From Brevundimonas huaxiensis (GTDB lineage: Bacteria > Pseudomonadota > Alphaproteobacteria > Caulobacterales > Caulobacteraceae), in assembly GCF_014218725.1 (NCBI RefSeq), contig NZ_JABBJE010000001.1, positions 372,001 to 436,000 on the forward strand: a DNA stretch of 64,000 bases. The letters are read 5' to 3'. The stretch's first letter is position 1. Each line of letters starts with the position of its first letter. The notes below the pieces were generated by a model. It made no database searches. It worked only from the letters and a program-made list of their open reading frames with translations, and was not told the DNA's origin. Positions 41,498 through 49,905 of this stretch are shown here, one piece after another. The position numbers and the translations under genes are program-made.

Positions 41498-42661
41498 ATG
41501 AGCGACAAGAAGAACAGCCAGGGCTTTTCGACCCGCGCCATCCATGCCGGCCAGCATCCCGACCCGACGACGGGTGCGGTGATGACCCCGATCTACGCCA
41601 CCTCGACCTATGCCCAGGAAAGCCCGGGCGTGAACAAGGGTTATGAGTATGCGCGGGGCAAGAACCCCACACGCGAGGCGTTCGAGGCCTGTATCGCGGA
41701 CCTGGAGGGCGGCACGCACGGGTTCGGCTTCGGCTCAGGCATGGCGGCGACCTCGACGGCGCTGGAGTTGCTGGATGCGGGCGATCACATCGTCACCGGC
41801 GACGACCTGTACGGCGGCTCGTGGCGACTGTTCGAGCGGGTGCGTCGGCGAACCATGGGGCTGGACTTCGCCTATGTGGACCTGAGCGACATCGCGGCTG
41901 TGGAGGCGGCGATCACGCCAAAGACCAAGATGCTGTGGGTCGAGACGCCGACCAATCCGTTGATGAAGCTGGCCGACATCGCCGCCCTGTCGAAGGTGGC
42001 CAAGGCGCATGGGCTGCTGCTGGTCGTCGACAACACCTTCGCCACCCCCTTCTGCCAGCAGCCGCTGAGCCTGGGGGCGGACGTGGTCATGCACTCGGCG
42101 ACCAAATATCTGAACGGCCATTCGGACATCATCGGCGGCGTGCTGGTGACGGCCGACGCCGAACTGGCGACGCGGATCAAGTTCCTGCAGAACTCGGTCG
42201 GCGGGATCATGGGGCCGTTCGACGCCTTCCTGGCCAACCGGGGGCTGAAGACGCTGGCGCTGCGGATGAAGGCGCACTGCGAGAACGCGCTGACCATCGC
42301 GCGCTGGCTTGAGACGCGCGCGGGGATCGCCAAGGTCATCTATCCCGGCCTGATCGCTCACCCTCAGCATGAGCTGGCCGCGCGCCAGATGCACGGCGGG
42401 TTCGGCGGGATGGTGACGGTAATCCTGGAGGGCGATCTGGAGCGCACCAAGCGCGTGCTGGAGCGGGTTCAGGTCTTCACCCTGGCCGAGTCGCTGGGCG
42501 GGGTGGAAAGCTTGGTGAACCACCCGGCGATCATGACCCACGCCAGCGTGCCCAAGGAGGTCCGCGAGGCGGGCGGCGTGACCGACAACCTGATCCGGCT
42601 ATCGGTCGGGGTCGAGAACGTCGAGGACTTGATCGCGGATCTGGATCAGGCCCTGGGCTGA
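41498..42661 (+). CDS. Cystathionine gamma-lyase / gamma-synthase type PLP enzyme
   Basis: A 387-residue Cys/Met metabolism enzyme (PLP fold type I). PLP lysine: Lys203 in HSATKYLNGHSD. PLP-binding GSGMAATS and DNTFATPFCQQP are canonical. Because it directly follows cystathionine beta-synthase, its role is most likely cleavage of cystathionine to cysteine, ammonia and 2-oxobutyrate. Cystathionine gamma-synthase activity cannot be excluded from sequence. The 4-bp gap implies co-transcription. Confidence 0.93.
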   Translation: MSDKKNSQGFSTRAIHAGQHPDPTTGAVMTPIYATSTYAQESPGVNKGYEYARGKNPTREAFEACIADLEGGTHGFGFGSGMAATSTALELLDAGDHIVTGDDLYGGSWRLFERVRRRTMGLDFAYVDLSDIAAVEAAITPKTKMLWVETPTNPLMKLADIAALSKVAKAHGLLLVVDNTFATPFCQQPLSLGADVVMHSATKYLNGHSDIIGGVLVTADAELATRIKFLQNSVGGIMGPFDAFLANRGLKTLALRMKAHCENALTIARWLETRAGIAKVIYPGLIAHPQHELAARQMHGGFGGMVTVILEGDLERTKRVLERVQVFTLAESLGGVESLVNHPAIMTHASVPKEVREAGGVTDNLIRLSVGVENVEDLIADLDQALG

Positions 42662-42668
42662 CGCCCGG

Positions 42669-43373
42669 TCAGAAGGCGTAGGCCACCTTGGCGACCAGGG
42701 CGTCCTCATACTGTTCGCCGAAGGTGTGGGCGTCAGTATCGTAGTAGCGAAGGTCCAGCTCCAGGGCGTCGGTGAGGGCGTAGGTCACGCCGGCGTTCCA
42801 GCCGGTGTAGTCGGGCGCGCCGTTCTGTTCGCGGCGACCGACGGCGACCGTGCCGTTCAGCTGGGGCGTGAAGTCCCAGCCCAGGCGGCCCTCGACCCAG
42901 GTGAAGCTGTCGGTCGAGCCGGCGGCGTCGGGCGAATACTGGACCTGCAGTCGCGCGCTGGCCGGGCCGATCGAGCGGCTGGCGTTGCCGGTGATCTCCC
43001 AGGCGTCCTGATCATAGCCGGCCTCGGCGTCGAGGCGGTTCTTGTAGGCGACGTTGAAGTCGAACCGATAGCCGAAGGCCTCGGGTTGATAGCCGACCAC
43101 GAACTCGGCCTCGACGTTGGAGCCGCCGGCCTGAATCGTCTGGAAGCCCGGGCCGATGTAGAACAGGCCGTCCGCGCTTTCCCAGGTCGCCGAGCCGAAG
43201 GCGTAGCCGTCGTTGCCGGACTTGGATGCATCCTTGGAGCGGTTGTCCGTGCCCGCGCCCAGTTCGAAGGACCAGGCGTCGCGCGCGGCCGGCGAGCCGG
43301 ACTGGGCGGCGGCCGGCAGGGCGACGGCGAGCGCGGAAACGGACAGGGCGGCGAGGATGGTCGTGCGGATCAT
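42669..43373 (-). CDS. TorF-family putative porin
   Basis: A 234-residue outer-membrane protein. Signal peptide residues 1-23 (ALPAAAQ). The rest is regular amphipathic beta-strands (WSFELGAGTDNRSKD, GLFYIGPGFQTIQAGGSN, LELDLRYYDTD) ending in VAKVAYAF with a terminal Phe recognised by the BAM machinery. It fits the TorF/Gcw_chp porin family. Substrate unknown. The stop lies 7 bp from the convergent gamma-lyase stop. Confidence 0.82.
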   Translation of the reverse strand: MIRTTILAALSVSALAVALPAAAQSGSPAARDAWSFELGAGTDNRSKDASKSGNDGYAFGSATWESADGLFYIGPGFQTIQAGGSNVEAEFVVGYQPEAFGYRFDFNVAYKNRLDAEAGYDQDAWEITGNASRSIGPASARLQVQYSPDAAGSTDSFTWVEGRLGWDFTPQLNGTVAVGRREQNGAPDYTGWNAGVTYALTDALELDLRYYDTDAHTFGEQYEDALVAKVAYAF

Positions 43374-43411
43374 GGGGGCTCCAACGCGCGAGGTGCGGAT
43401 TGGCGCCGCCT

Positions 43412-44344
43412 TTAGCGTGCTCCGGCCTTGATGGCGAATTCCTCCGTGGCCTGAGCGAACTCTTGTCGCAGGCGTGCGACCAGTTCGGCGGTCGGCAGGA
43501 CGTCGTGGATGGCGCCCGCGCCCTGGCCGGCGGACCAGACGGTCTTCCAGGCCTTGGCCTCGTCGCCCATGTCCAGCTTGTGCTCTGGCAAGGTCTTCGG
43601 GTCGATGCCGTTCTCGATCAGCGACTTGCTCATGAAGTTGGCGGGGATACCGGATACGGCGGGCGTGTGGACGATGTCGGTCGCGCCGCTGTCGATGACC
43701 ATCTGCTTGTAGGCGTCGGCCGCCATGGCCTCGGTCGTGTTGATGAAGCGCGTGCCCATATAGGCGAAGTCGGCGCCCAGCATCAGGGCGGCCGCCACGT
43801 CCTGACCCGTCGAAAGGGCGCCCGACAGGATGATGGTCCCCTTGAAGAAGCTGCGGACCTCATTGACCAGGGCGAAGGGGTTGATGATGCCCGCATGGCC
43901 GCCCGCGCCGTTGGCGACCAGGATCAGGCCGTCGACGCCGGCCTCAGCCGCCTTTCGCGCATGACGAATATTGGCGATATCGTGGAAGACCTGACCGCCA
44001 TAGCCGTGGACCGCGTCGACCACGTCGCGCACGGCCCCCAGAGAGGTGATGATCAGCGGCACCTTCTCCTCGACCGACACCATCATGTCGGCCATCAGCC
44101 GGGGGTTGGTCGGGTGGACGATGTGGTTGACGCCGAAGGCGGCGGCCTCGGGCTTCAGCCGGCCCTTGATCTCGTGAATCCAGTCGCGATAGCCCTCGGT
44201 CGTGCGCTGGTTCAGCGACGGGAAGGTGCCGATCACGCCCGCATTGCAGGCCTCGACCACCAGATCCGGTCCGGACACCAGGAACATCGGCGCCGAAATG
44301 ATCGGCAGGATCAGACCTTTTTGCAGCGAAGCGGGAATGGCCAC
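43412..44344 (-). CDS. Nitronate monooxygenase (2-nitropropane dioxygenase-like)
   Basis: A 310-residue FMN-dependent TIM-barrel enzyme. Signature regions: LPIISAPMFLVSGPDLV at the N-terminus, VANGAGGHAG with the catalytic His, and ILSGALSTGQDVAAALMLGADFAYMGTRF for FMN phosphate binding. It oxidises propionate-3-nitronate or related nitronates. Neighbours do not point to a pathway. The 271-bp region upstream (44345-44615) contains only the direct repeat GTCTAAT-TC-GTCTAAT at 44439-44454, a possible operator, and no further gene. Confidence 0.9.
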   Translation of the reverse strand: MAIPASLQKGLILPIISAPMFLVSGPDLVVEACNAGVIGTFPSLNQRTTEGYRDWIHEIKGRLKPEAAAFGVNHIVHPTNPRLMADMMVSVEEKVPLIITSLGAVRDVVDAVHGYGGQVFHDIANIRHARKAAEAGVDGLILVANGAGGHAGIINPFALVNEVRSFFKGTIILSGALSTGQDVAAALMLGADFAYMGTRFINTTEAMAADAYKQMVIDSGATDIVHTPAVSGIPANFMSKSLIENGIDPKTLPEHKLDMGDEAKAWKTVWSAGQGAGAIHDVLPTAELVARLRQEFAQATEEFAIKAGAR

Positions 44345-44615
44345 GGACGTCTCCTTTGGTTTTCTTTCGCTACGCTTAGCGGGCTGTCGCCGGGGAAGGC
44401 AATCGCGGGGATTTCAGACGGTGGCGCGAAAAAAATGAGTCTAATTCGTCTAATCTCGGGTCGGAGGCGGGGTGAAAGCGGGCAGGCGGCGACGGCGGGT
44501 GAAAACCGGCCATCATACGAGGGTTCGGACGGGGGATCGGTCGATTGACGCTGGTCTGCGCCAAGGCGTTGAACGGGCGGGGGAAGCTGTCCGGAACTAG
44601 GATGGCTGGGTGGCC

Positions 44616-45035
44616 TCAATCCTCCCCCGCCGGGGGAGGGGGACCGCGTAGCGGTGGAGGGGGCCGATCGCGCACCTGCCGATGAATATGGTCCACCACG
44701 GCAGCCAGTTCGCTCAACACATCCCGCGCCGGGATACGAAGGACGGAAATGCCGCGTGCGTTGAGCCATTCTGTCCGCCGGTTGTCGTGCTCCACCGCCT
44801 CAGCCTGGGAATGGCTTTCGCCGTCCACCTCGACCGCGAGGCGAGCGTCCTCGCAATAGAAGTCCAGAACGTACGGACCGATGGGGTGCTGGCGGCGAAA
44901 GTGAATGCCGTCGAGCCGGCGCCCTCTGATGTGCTGCCACAGGAGGACTTCCGGCAGGGTCATCGTGCGGCGCAGGTCGCGGGCGCGGGCGACGGTTTTC
45001 TTAGGTGCGTAGGTCATTTGCGTCATCGACCGCAT
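44616..45035 (-). CDS. DUF559 endonuclease-like protein (Vsr-like)
   Basis: A protein of up to 139 residues of the DUF559 family, a PD-(D/E)xK fold related to very-short-patch repair endonucleases. Key segments: RRTMTLPEVLLWQHIRGR, FRRQHPIGPYVLDFYCEDARLAVEVDGESH, and WLNARGISVLRI. The catalytic candidates are Asp in VLDFYC, Glu/Asp in VEVDGE and the Gln/Arg near FRRQ. The last 16 residues (RPPPPLRGPPPPAGED) are encoded by the left inverted repeat, and the stop codon lies at its edge. Candidate starts are 45035, 45026 and 45017. Biological function is not established for this family. Confidence 0.85.
   Translation of the reverse strand: MRSMTQMTYAPKKTVARARDLRRTMTLPEVLLWQHIRGRRLDGIHFRRQHPIGPYVLDFYCEDARLAVEVDGESHSQAEAVEHDNRRTEWLNARGISVLRIPARDVLSELAAVVDHIHRQVRDRPPPPLRGPPPPAGED
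44618..44665. repeat. REP-like palindromic repeat, left copy
   Basis: A 48-bp element starting AATCCTCCCCC; it contains two stem-loops: CCTCCCCC/GGGGGAGG and ACCGC-GTA-GCGGT. It is inverted relative to the copy at 45044-45091 (45 of 48 positions equal, my alignment). It forms the 3' end of the DUF559 frame. Confidence 0.85.
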
Positions 45036-45043
45036 ACGCGGCC

Positions 45044-45091
45044 GGCCCCCTCCACCGCTTCGCGGTCCCCCTCCCCCGATGGGGGAGGATT
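45044..45091. repeat. REP-like palindromic repeat, right copy
   Basis: Inverted copy of 44618-44665 with the same two stem-loops (ACCGC-TTC-GCGGT and CCTCCCCC/GGGGGAGG). It sits in the divergent gap between the DUF559 gene (minus) and queF (plus), 8 bp upstream of the first DUF559 ATG. The queF start is 25 bp past its end. Confidence 0.85.
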
Positions 45092-45115
45092 TTCATCTGA
45101 GCGGCAAGCGCCTAA

Positions 45116-45586
45116 ATGCCCGGCATGACCCACTATACCGACAACCTCAGCCAGCTCGGCGCCCAGACCGCCGCTCCGACCAGTCCCGAGACGGCGGTGC
45201 TGGAGCGGGTGCCGAACCCGCATGCGGACACGCTGTATCTGGCCCGGTTCACGGCGCCGGAGTTCACCAGCCTGTGCCCGGTGACGGGCCAGCCGGATTT
45301 CGCCCACATCGTCATCGACTATGCGCCGGGCGACTGGCTGGTCGAGTCCAAGAGCCTGAAGCTGTATCTGACCAGTTTCCGCAATCACGGCGCCTTCCAC
45401 GAGGACTGCACCGTCGCCATCGGGCGGCGGCTGGCGGACTTGCTGGAACCCAAGTGGCTGAGGATCGGCGGATACTGGTATCCGCGCGGCGGCATCCCCA
45501 TCGACGTCTTCTGGCAGACCGGCGCGCCGCCCGAGGGGCTGTGGCTGCCGGACCAGGGCGTGCCGACCTATCGCGGGCGGGGGTGA
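45116..45586 (+). CDS. queF: NADPH-dependent 7-cyano-7-deazaguanine reductase (QueF)
   Basis: A 156-residue unimodular QueF of the Bacillus type. It reduces preQ0 to preQ1 in queuosine biosynthesis. Catalytic Cys54 ([12 protein letters not shown]) and Asp61 are in place, followed by the NADPH loop [21 protein letters not shown]. The start at 45116 is the first ATG; a second lies at 45125. The promoter region contains the REP-like repeat. No other queuosine genes are in the window. Confidence 0.96.
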   Translation: MPGMTHYTDNLSQLGAQTAAPTSPETAVLERVPNPHADTLYLARFTAPEFTSLCPVTGQPDFAHIVIDYAPGDWLVESKSLKLYLTSFRNHGAFHEDCTVAIGRRLADLLEPKWLRIGGYWYPRGGIPIDVFWQTGAPPEGLWLPDQGVPTYRGRG

Positions 45587-45614
45587 GTAAAGCTTGATAC
45601 TTTGAATTGCTCCA

Positions 45615-46097
45615 TCAGAGTTCGCCGCGCATTGCTGAAATAGTTAGTCTAAAAAGTGGAAGTCCGACGCCAACTAGGAATGTCGTGCATGATAATATTG
45701 TAAGGTAAGCGGCCCATTTTCTGGATTGGTCGGCTTTTTTGTCTTCAAGAGCTACCACTTCTTCATCGACATTTTCCAACCGTTTTAGACGTTCCCATGT
45801 GTTGTTGGTATCTGAAAGCCGCCAGCTATTTTCATCATGTCTCCAAGCAGAACCAATGAAGCCAAAAGCTGCGAAAGCTGCGGCAACGCCAACCAGAAAT
45901 AGCCACATCGACGGAATGAGCTGATAAAGAAGTATCGTGTTGTCTTTAGGCGCTGCGAGTGTGGCGCACCCGAGAAGAGCGGCTCCGTTGCCGATTCCCA
46001 AAGTTCCGAGCCAACGTTTTACTGCATCGTTGGCATGTGACACCGCGTTAGCTATTTCCGTTTCATAGAGCTTAGCTAACTTGTCTTCGGCACTCAT
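45615..46097 (-). CDS. Small membrane protein of unknown origin, low GC
   Basis: A 160-residue protein with three predicted membrane segments (about 30-49, 57-83 and 128-150). The segment between the second and third (about 90-127) is soluble, charged and possibly coiled-coil (NNTWERLKRLENVDEEVVALEDKK). Base composition differs sharply from the neighbours: in 45661-45780 I count 53 of 120 G or C (44%), against 43 of 60 in 45241-45300. This suggests recent horizontal transfer. The start at 46097 (MSAEDKLAKLYETE) precedes a plausible reading frame; an ATG at 46139 is possible. I do not recognise the family; small multi-helix membrane proteins of this sort occur in SLATT-like and toxin-like systems, but no partner gene is seen. 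Confidence 0.65.
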   Translation of the reverse strand: MSAEDKLAKLYETEIANAVSHANDAVKRWLGTLGIGNGAALLGCATLAAPKDNTILLYQLIPSMWLFLVGVAAAFAAFGFIGSAWRHDENSWRLSDTNNTWERLKRLENVDEEVVALEDKKADQSRKWAAYLTILSCTTFLVGVGLPLFRLTISAMRGEL

Positions 46098-46194
46098 AGC
46101 GACCTCTGGGCGGCACTTACATGTTGCGTGCTGTCGCATAAGTCGAAAATTCTTCAGCTACAAGCTGTAGGCAAAGCTGAGTTTCTTTGGGCAG

Positions 46195-47076
46195 GTGTGC
46201 ACAGTGACCTATCGCCTTCCCCTCGAAGCCTGGGGCCGCCGTCTGATGACGCGGGCGGAGGCGTGGGCTGACCAGTCTCGCCCGCGTCGATACGCCTATG
46301 AGTTCCTGTGGTTCGGACTGAAGCAGGGGTGGGCGTGTCTGTTCGGGGGGGTGATGCTGGCCCTGATCCTGGGCACGTTTCTGCTTTGGCCGGAGGGGGC
46401 GCCGGTGTCGCGTTACGATTTCCTGGCGGTCGGGGCGGTGGTGATCCAGGCGGCGATGCTGATCTTCCGGCTGGAGAGCTGGGAAGAGGCGCGGGTGATC
46501 TTCCTGTTCCATGTGGCGGGGACGATCATGGAGCTGTTCAAGACCGCGCACGGGTCGTGGGTCTATCCCGAGGACAGTCTGCTGCGGATCGGGGCGGTGC
46601 CGCTGTTCTCGGGCTTCATGTACGCGGCGGTCGGCAGCTATATCGCGCGGGTGCAGCGCATCTTTCATATCCGGGTGCGGAGGTATCCGCCGCTGTGGAC
46701 GACCTGGGTGCTGGCGGCGGCGATCTACGTCAACTTCTTCGCTCATCACTGGCTGCCGGATGTGCGCATCGCGCTGTTCATCGCGACCGCCGTGTTGTTC
46801 GGGCGGGGATGGTTCTATTTCACGGCGGATCGGAAGCGGCGGTCAATGCCGCTGCTGCTGGGGTATTTCCTGGTGGCCCTGTTCATCTGGTTCGCCGAGA
46901 ACCTGGGTACGCTGGGGCGGGCCTGGGTCTATCCGGGGCAGGCCGACGGGTGGGAGATGGTGTCCCTGGCCAAGCTGGGCAGCTGGTTTTTGCTGATGAT
47001 CATCTCGGTCGTGCTGGTCTCGTTGGTGCACCGGCCCGAGCCGGAGATCAGCGGCCCTGTAGCGCCCCGCGCATGA
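46195..47076 (+). CDS. DUF817 family integral membrane protein
   Basis: A 293-residue polytopic protein with about 7-8 transmembrane segments. Family features are YEFLWFGLKQGWACLFGGVM, a Glu/His-containing FHVAGTIMELFKTAHGSWVYPE, and FFAHHWLPDVR, which carry several conserved charged residues in or near the membrane. Function unknown for the family. The start is uncertain: GTG at 46195, GTG at 46204 or ATG at 46246. The upstream region (46098-46194) has the lower GC of the neighbouring insert. The last 29 bp overlap the convergent DedA gene. Confidence 0.85.
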   Translation: MCTVTYRLPLEAWGRRLMTRAEAWADQSRPRRYAYEFLWFGLKQGWACLFGGVMLALILGTFLLWPEGAPVSRYDFLAVGAVVIQAAMLIFRLESWEEARVIFLFHVAGTIMELFKTAHGSWVYPEDSLLRIGAVPLFSGFMYAAVGSYIARVQRIFHIRVRRYPPLWTTWVLAAAIYVNFFAHHWLPDVRIALFIATAVLFGRGWFYFTADRKRRSMPLLLGYFLVALFIWFAENLGTLGRAWVYPGQADGWEMVSLAKLGSWFLLMIISVVLVSLVHRPEPEISGPVAPRA

Positions 47077-47710
47077 CGGCGGATTTGCGGCTCATGCGGG
47101 CCTTCACCAGGCGATAGACCACGGCGACGACCAGGATGGTGACGGCGAGGCCGCCGATCAGCAGGGTGGGGCCGTGCGCCTCGCTGAGCACTTCCATCTT
47201 CGCCAACCCCTGGGCGGCGAGATAGCCGGGGGCCAGCATGGCCAAGACCCAAACGATGCCCGAGGTCACATTGCCGAACTGGAATGATTGCTGGCGCATC
47301 CTGAGCATCCCCAGCGTCAGCGGCACGAAGGCGCGCAAGGGCCCGAAGAAGCGGCCGACGAAGATCGACATGACGCCGTAGCGACGGCAGTACAAACGCG
47401 TCCAGGCGATGCGCCGGCGGTGCGCCTTGAACATCGGGCGCTGGAGGAAGCGCACGCCCAGCCGACGTCCGGCCCAGTAGGAGATGGCGTCGCCGATCAC
47501 CGCGCCGATGACGCAACCGACGATGACGTTGACAGGGTCCAGCACGCCGGCCGCGATCAGGCCGCCCGCCGCGACCAGCAGGCCGGTGGCGGGCACGAAG
47601 GCGCCGACGACGGCCAGCGACTCGACGAACACGACCAGGCCCAGCATGACGCCGGCCCACATATGGTTGCGGGCGACGAAATCGCCCACGGCTTGCAACA
47701 GGGAATCCAT
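47048..47710 (-). CDS. DedA-family membrane protein
   Basis: A 220-residue inner-membrane protein. Signatures: FVESLAVVGAFVPATGLL near the N-terminus, then GDAISYWAGRRLG and the RFFGPLRAFVPLTLGM segment with the conserved Arg. DedA proteins act as lipid scramblases or proton-driven carriers for undecaprenyl phosphate or related lipids; this copy's substrate is not defined. The start at 47710 gives the usual N-terminus. The 3' end overlaps the DUF817 gene by 29 bp tail to tail. Confidence 0.9.
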   Translation of the reverse strand: MDSLLQAVGDFVARNHMWAGVMLGLVVFVESLAVVGAFVPATGLLVAAGGLIAAGVLDPVNVIVGCVIGAVIGDAISYWAGRRLGVRFLQRPMFKAHRRRIAWTRLYCRRYGVMSIFVGRFFGPLRAFVPLTLGMLRMRQQSFQFGNVTSGIVWVLAMLAPGYLAAQGLAKMEVLSEAHGPTLLIGGLAVTILVVAVVYRLVKARMSRKSAVMRGALQGR

Positions 47711-47782
47711 ACGAAGGCCTTGGGGGAGGAAGGCGGGGTCGGTCGAGGTCAAACCGACGTAGGGCGACCTTATGTCACCCGC

Positions 47783-48376
47783 TTACGGCAGGCGTGTGAC
47801 CTTGGCGGCCAGGTCGGGACGCGGGCGTTCCAGCGCGGGTTCGTTCAGCGTGCCGATGTGGATGAAGCCGGCGACGCTCTCGCCCTCGGTCAGGCCGAAC
47901 AGGGCGACGCCTTGCGGGTCGTAGCTGTACCAGTCGGTGATCCAGCTGGACGAATAGCCGAAGCCGGAGGCCGCGTGTTCCAGGTTCATGCAGACCGCGC
48001 CGGCTGACAGGTGCTGCTCCCAGATCGGCTTGGAGCCTTCGACCGGTGTCGAGACGACCAGGATGGTGACGGGCGCGGCGGTCAGTTTGGCCAGGACCGC
48101 CTGATCCTTGGCCGGGCCGTTCCTGAGTTCGACCAGCACGGCGAGGCGGGCGGCGATGTCGGCGCGCGATTGGGGACCCAGGACCACGAACCGCCACGGG
48201 AACAGCTTGCCGTGGTCGGGCGTGCGGGCGCCCAGGGTCAGGATCTCGTCCAGTTCGGCCTCGGAAGGGCCGGGCGCGACCAGAGCCTGGGCCGGGGCGG
48301 AGCGCCGCTGGGCCAAGCGGTCCCGGAAATCTTTGGACGGAACGGGCGGGGGCAGGGGTTCGTTGAGGGCGACCAT
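47783..48376 (-). CDS. Nitroreductase family protein
   Basis: A 197-residue FMN-dependent oxidoreductase. The typical N-terminal RRSAPAQALV and TPDHGKLFPWRFVVLG are FMN-binding; LSAGAVCMNLEHAASGFGYSSSW and IHIGTLNEPALERPRP follow. It reduces nitro compounds, quinones or related substrates using NAD(P)H. It is shorter than classical nitroreductases but within range for the YdjA-like subfamily. It is divergent from the NUDIX gene at 48422 (45-bp gap). Confidence 0.88.
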   Translation of the reverse strand: MVALNEPLPPPVPSKDFRDRLAQRRSAPAQALVAPGPSEAELDEILTLGARTPDHGKLFPWRFVVLGPQSRADIAARLAVLVELRNGPAKDQAVLAKLTAAPVTILVVSTPVEGSKPIWEQHLSAGAVCMNLEHAASGFGYSSSWITDWYSYDPQGVALFGLTEGESVAGFIHIGTLNEPALERPRPDLAAKVTRLP

Positions 48377-48421
48377 GCCGTCTAGCTAGGCTTTCATCCG
48401 CGTCTTCGCCATAGGTGGCCC

Positions 48422-49048
48422 ATGCGCAAATCCGACGAACCGAAATGGGCCGAGGGGCTGGCGAAACCGCCGGCCTGGCGCAGCGACGGAAACGAGACGG
48501 TGTTCGACAGCCCCTGGATGGCGCTGACCCGGCATCCGGCGACGGCGCCGACGGGGATGAAGGCCGACTATGCCGTCGTGAGGTTCAAGAACGTCGGGAC
48601 CGGCGTCCTGCCCGTGCATGAGGACGGGACGGTGACCCTGGTGGGCCAGCAGCGGTTCGCCCACGCCAACTACAGCTGGGAAATGCCCGAGGGCGGCGCG
48701 CCGCTGGACGAGGATCCGTTCGACGGCATCCGGCGCGAACTGGCCGAGGAGGCGGGATTGCAGGCCGAACACTGGCTGCCGGCGCTGAAGGTCGAGATGT
48801 CGAACTCCATCACCGACGAGATTGGCATGACCTGGATCGCCTGGGGCCTGAGCCCTGCGCCGACCGATCCCGATCCCACCGAGATCATCGCCGTAGTGCG
48901 TGTGCCGTTCGTCGATCTGCTGGTCGAGATCGGGCGGGGAACGGTGCGCGACAGCCTGACGGTGGCGACGGCCTACAAGGCCTATCATATGGCGATGAAC
49001 GGCGAACTGCCCGAGGCGCTGGCGCGCGCCTTGCTGGGGCGCGTATGA
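48422..49048 (+). CDS. NUDIX hydrolase (ADP-ribose pyrophosphatase-like)
   Basis: A 208-residue Nudix protein. The Nudix helix is complete: EGGAPLDEDPFDGIRRELAEEAGL carries G-x5-E-x7-REL-x-EE-x-G. The preceding YSWEMPEGG and later TDEIGMTWIAWGL fit the ADP-ribose pyrophosphatase subgroup, but substrate cannot be fixed. It ends in a TGA overlapping a potential cysE start at 49045; the two genes are probably co-transcribed. Confidence 0.88.
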   Translation: MRKSDEPKWAEGLAKPPAWRSDGNETVFDSPWMALTRHPATAPTGMKADYAVVRFKNVGTGVLPVHEDGTVTLVGQQRFAHANYSWEMPEGGAPLDEDPFDGIRRELAEEAGLQAEHWLPALKVEMSNSITDEIGMTWIAWGLSPAPTDPDPTEIIAVVRVPFVDLLVEIGRGTVRDSLTVATAYKAYHMAMNGELPEALARALLGRV

Positions 49049-49068
49049 TGTCGCCGAAGGAGCCGGTC

Positions 49069-49896
49069 ATGGCCAAGCTGGAAGTTGTCGCAGAAACCGA
49101 AATCGACAGCGTGTGGCGTCAGCTGCGCGCCTCGGCCGAGGCGGCGTCGCGCGAGGAGCCGCAGCTGGGCTCGCAGATGAATGCGGTGATCCTGTCGCAC
49201 GACGACCTGGCGGGCGCGCTGAGCTTCCAGATCGCGCGCAAGCTGGCGGACGGCGAGATGAGCGCCATGTCGGTGCGCGAGGTCTGCCTGTCGGCGTTCA
49301 AGGCCGATCCGTCGATGGTCGAGGCGGCGGAGGCGGACCTTCAAGCCGTGGCCGAACGCGACCCGGCGATCCGCAACCTGTTGCAGCCCTTCCTGTATTT
49401 CAAAGGCTTCCAGGCCTTGCAGGGCTGGCGCGTGGCGCATTGGCTGTGGGGACAGGGGCGCGAGACGCTGGCCTTCCACTTTCAGAGCCGGATTTCCGAA
49501 CTGTTCCAGCTGGACATCCATCCGGCCGCGCAATTTGGCAAGGGGCTGTTTCTGGATCACGGCACGGGCATCGTCATCGGCGAGACGGCGGTGGTCGGCG
49601 ACGACGTGTCGATGCTGCATGGGGTGACCCTGGGCGGGACGGGCGCCGAGCGCGGCGACCGCCATCCCAAGATCGGCAAGGGCGTCCTGCTGGGCGCCGG
49701 GGCCAAGGTGCTGGGCAATATCCACGTCGGCGACTACGCCAAGGTGGCGTCCGGCTCGGTGGTGCTGAAGGCCGTGCCGTCCGGCTGCACCGTGGCGGGG
49801 GTGCCGGCCCGGCTGGTCAACTGTCCGACCAACGCCGAACCGGCCCGCACCATGGATCACACCCTGGCTGATGTGGTGTACGACTTCGTCATCTGA
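49069..49896 (+). CDS. cysE: Serine O-acetyltransferase
   Basis: A 275-residue CysE that makes O-acetylserine for cysteine synthesis. The N-terminal helical domain is followed by the left-handed hexapeptide repeats (IHPAAQFGKGLFLDHGTGIVIGETA region) with catalytic Asp-His in LDHGTG, and GGTG. The start at 49069 was preferred because AAGGAGCC lies seven bases upstream; an ATG at 49045 overlaps the NUDIX stop and adds eight residues. Cysteine synthesis here can use both CysE and the reverse transsulfuration pair at 40 kb. Confidence 0.94.
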   Translation: MAKLEVVAETEIDSVWRQLRASAEAASREEPQLGSQMNAVILSHDDLAGALSFQIARKLADGEMSAMSVREVCLSAFKADPSMVEAAEADLQAVAERDPAIRNLLQPFLYFKGFQALQGWRVAHWLWGQGRETLAFHFQSRISELFQLDIHPAAQFGKGLFLDHGTGIVIGETAVVGDDVSMLHGVTLGGTGAERGDRHPKIGKGVLLGAGAKVLGNIHVGDYAKVASGSVVLKAVPSGCTVAGVPARLVNCPTNAEPARTMDHTLADVVYDFVI

Positions 49897-49905
49897 GCGG
49901 ACGCC

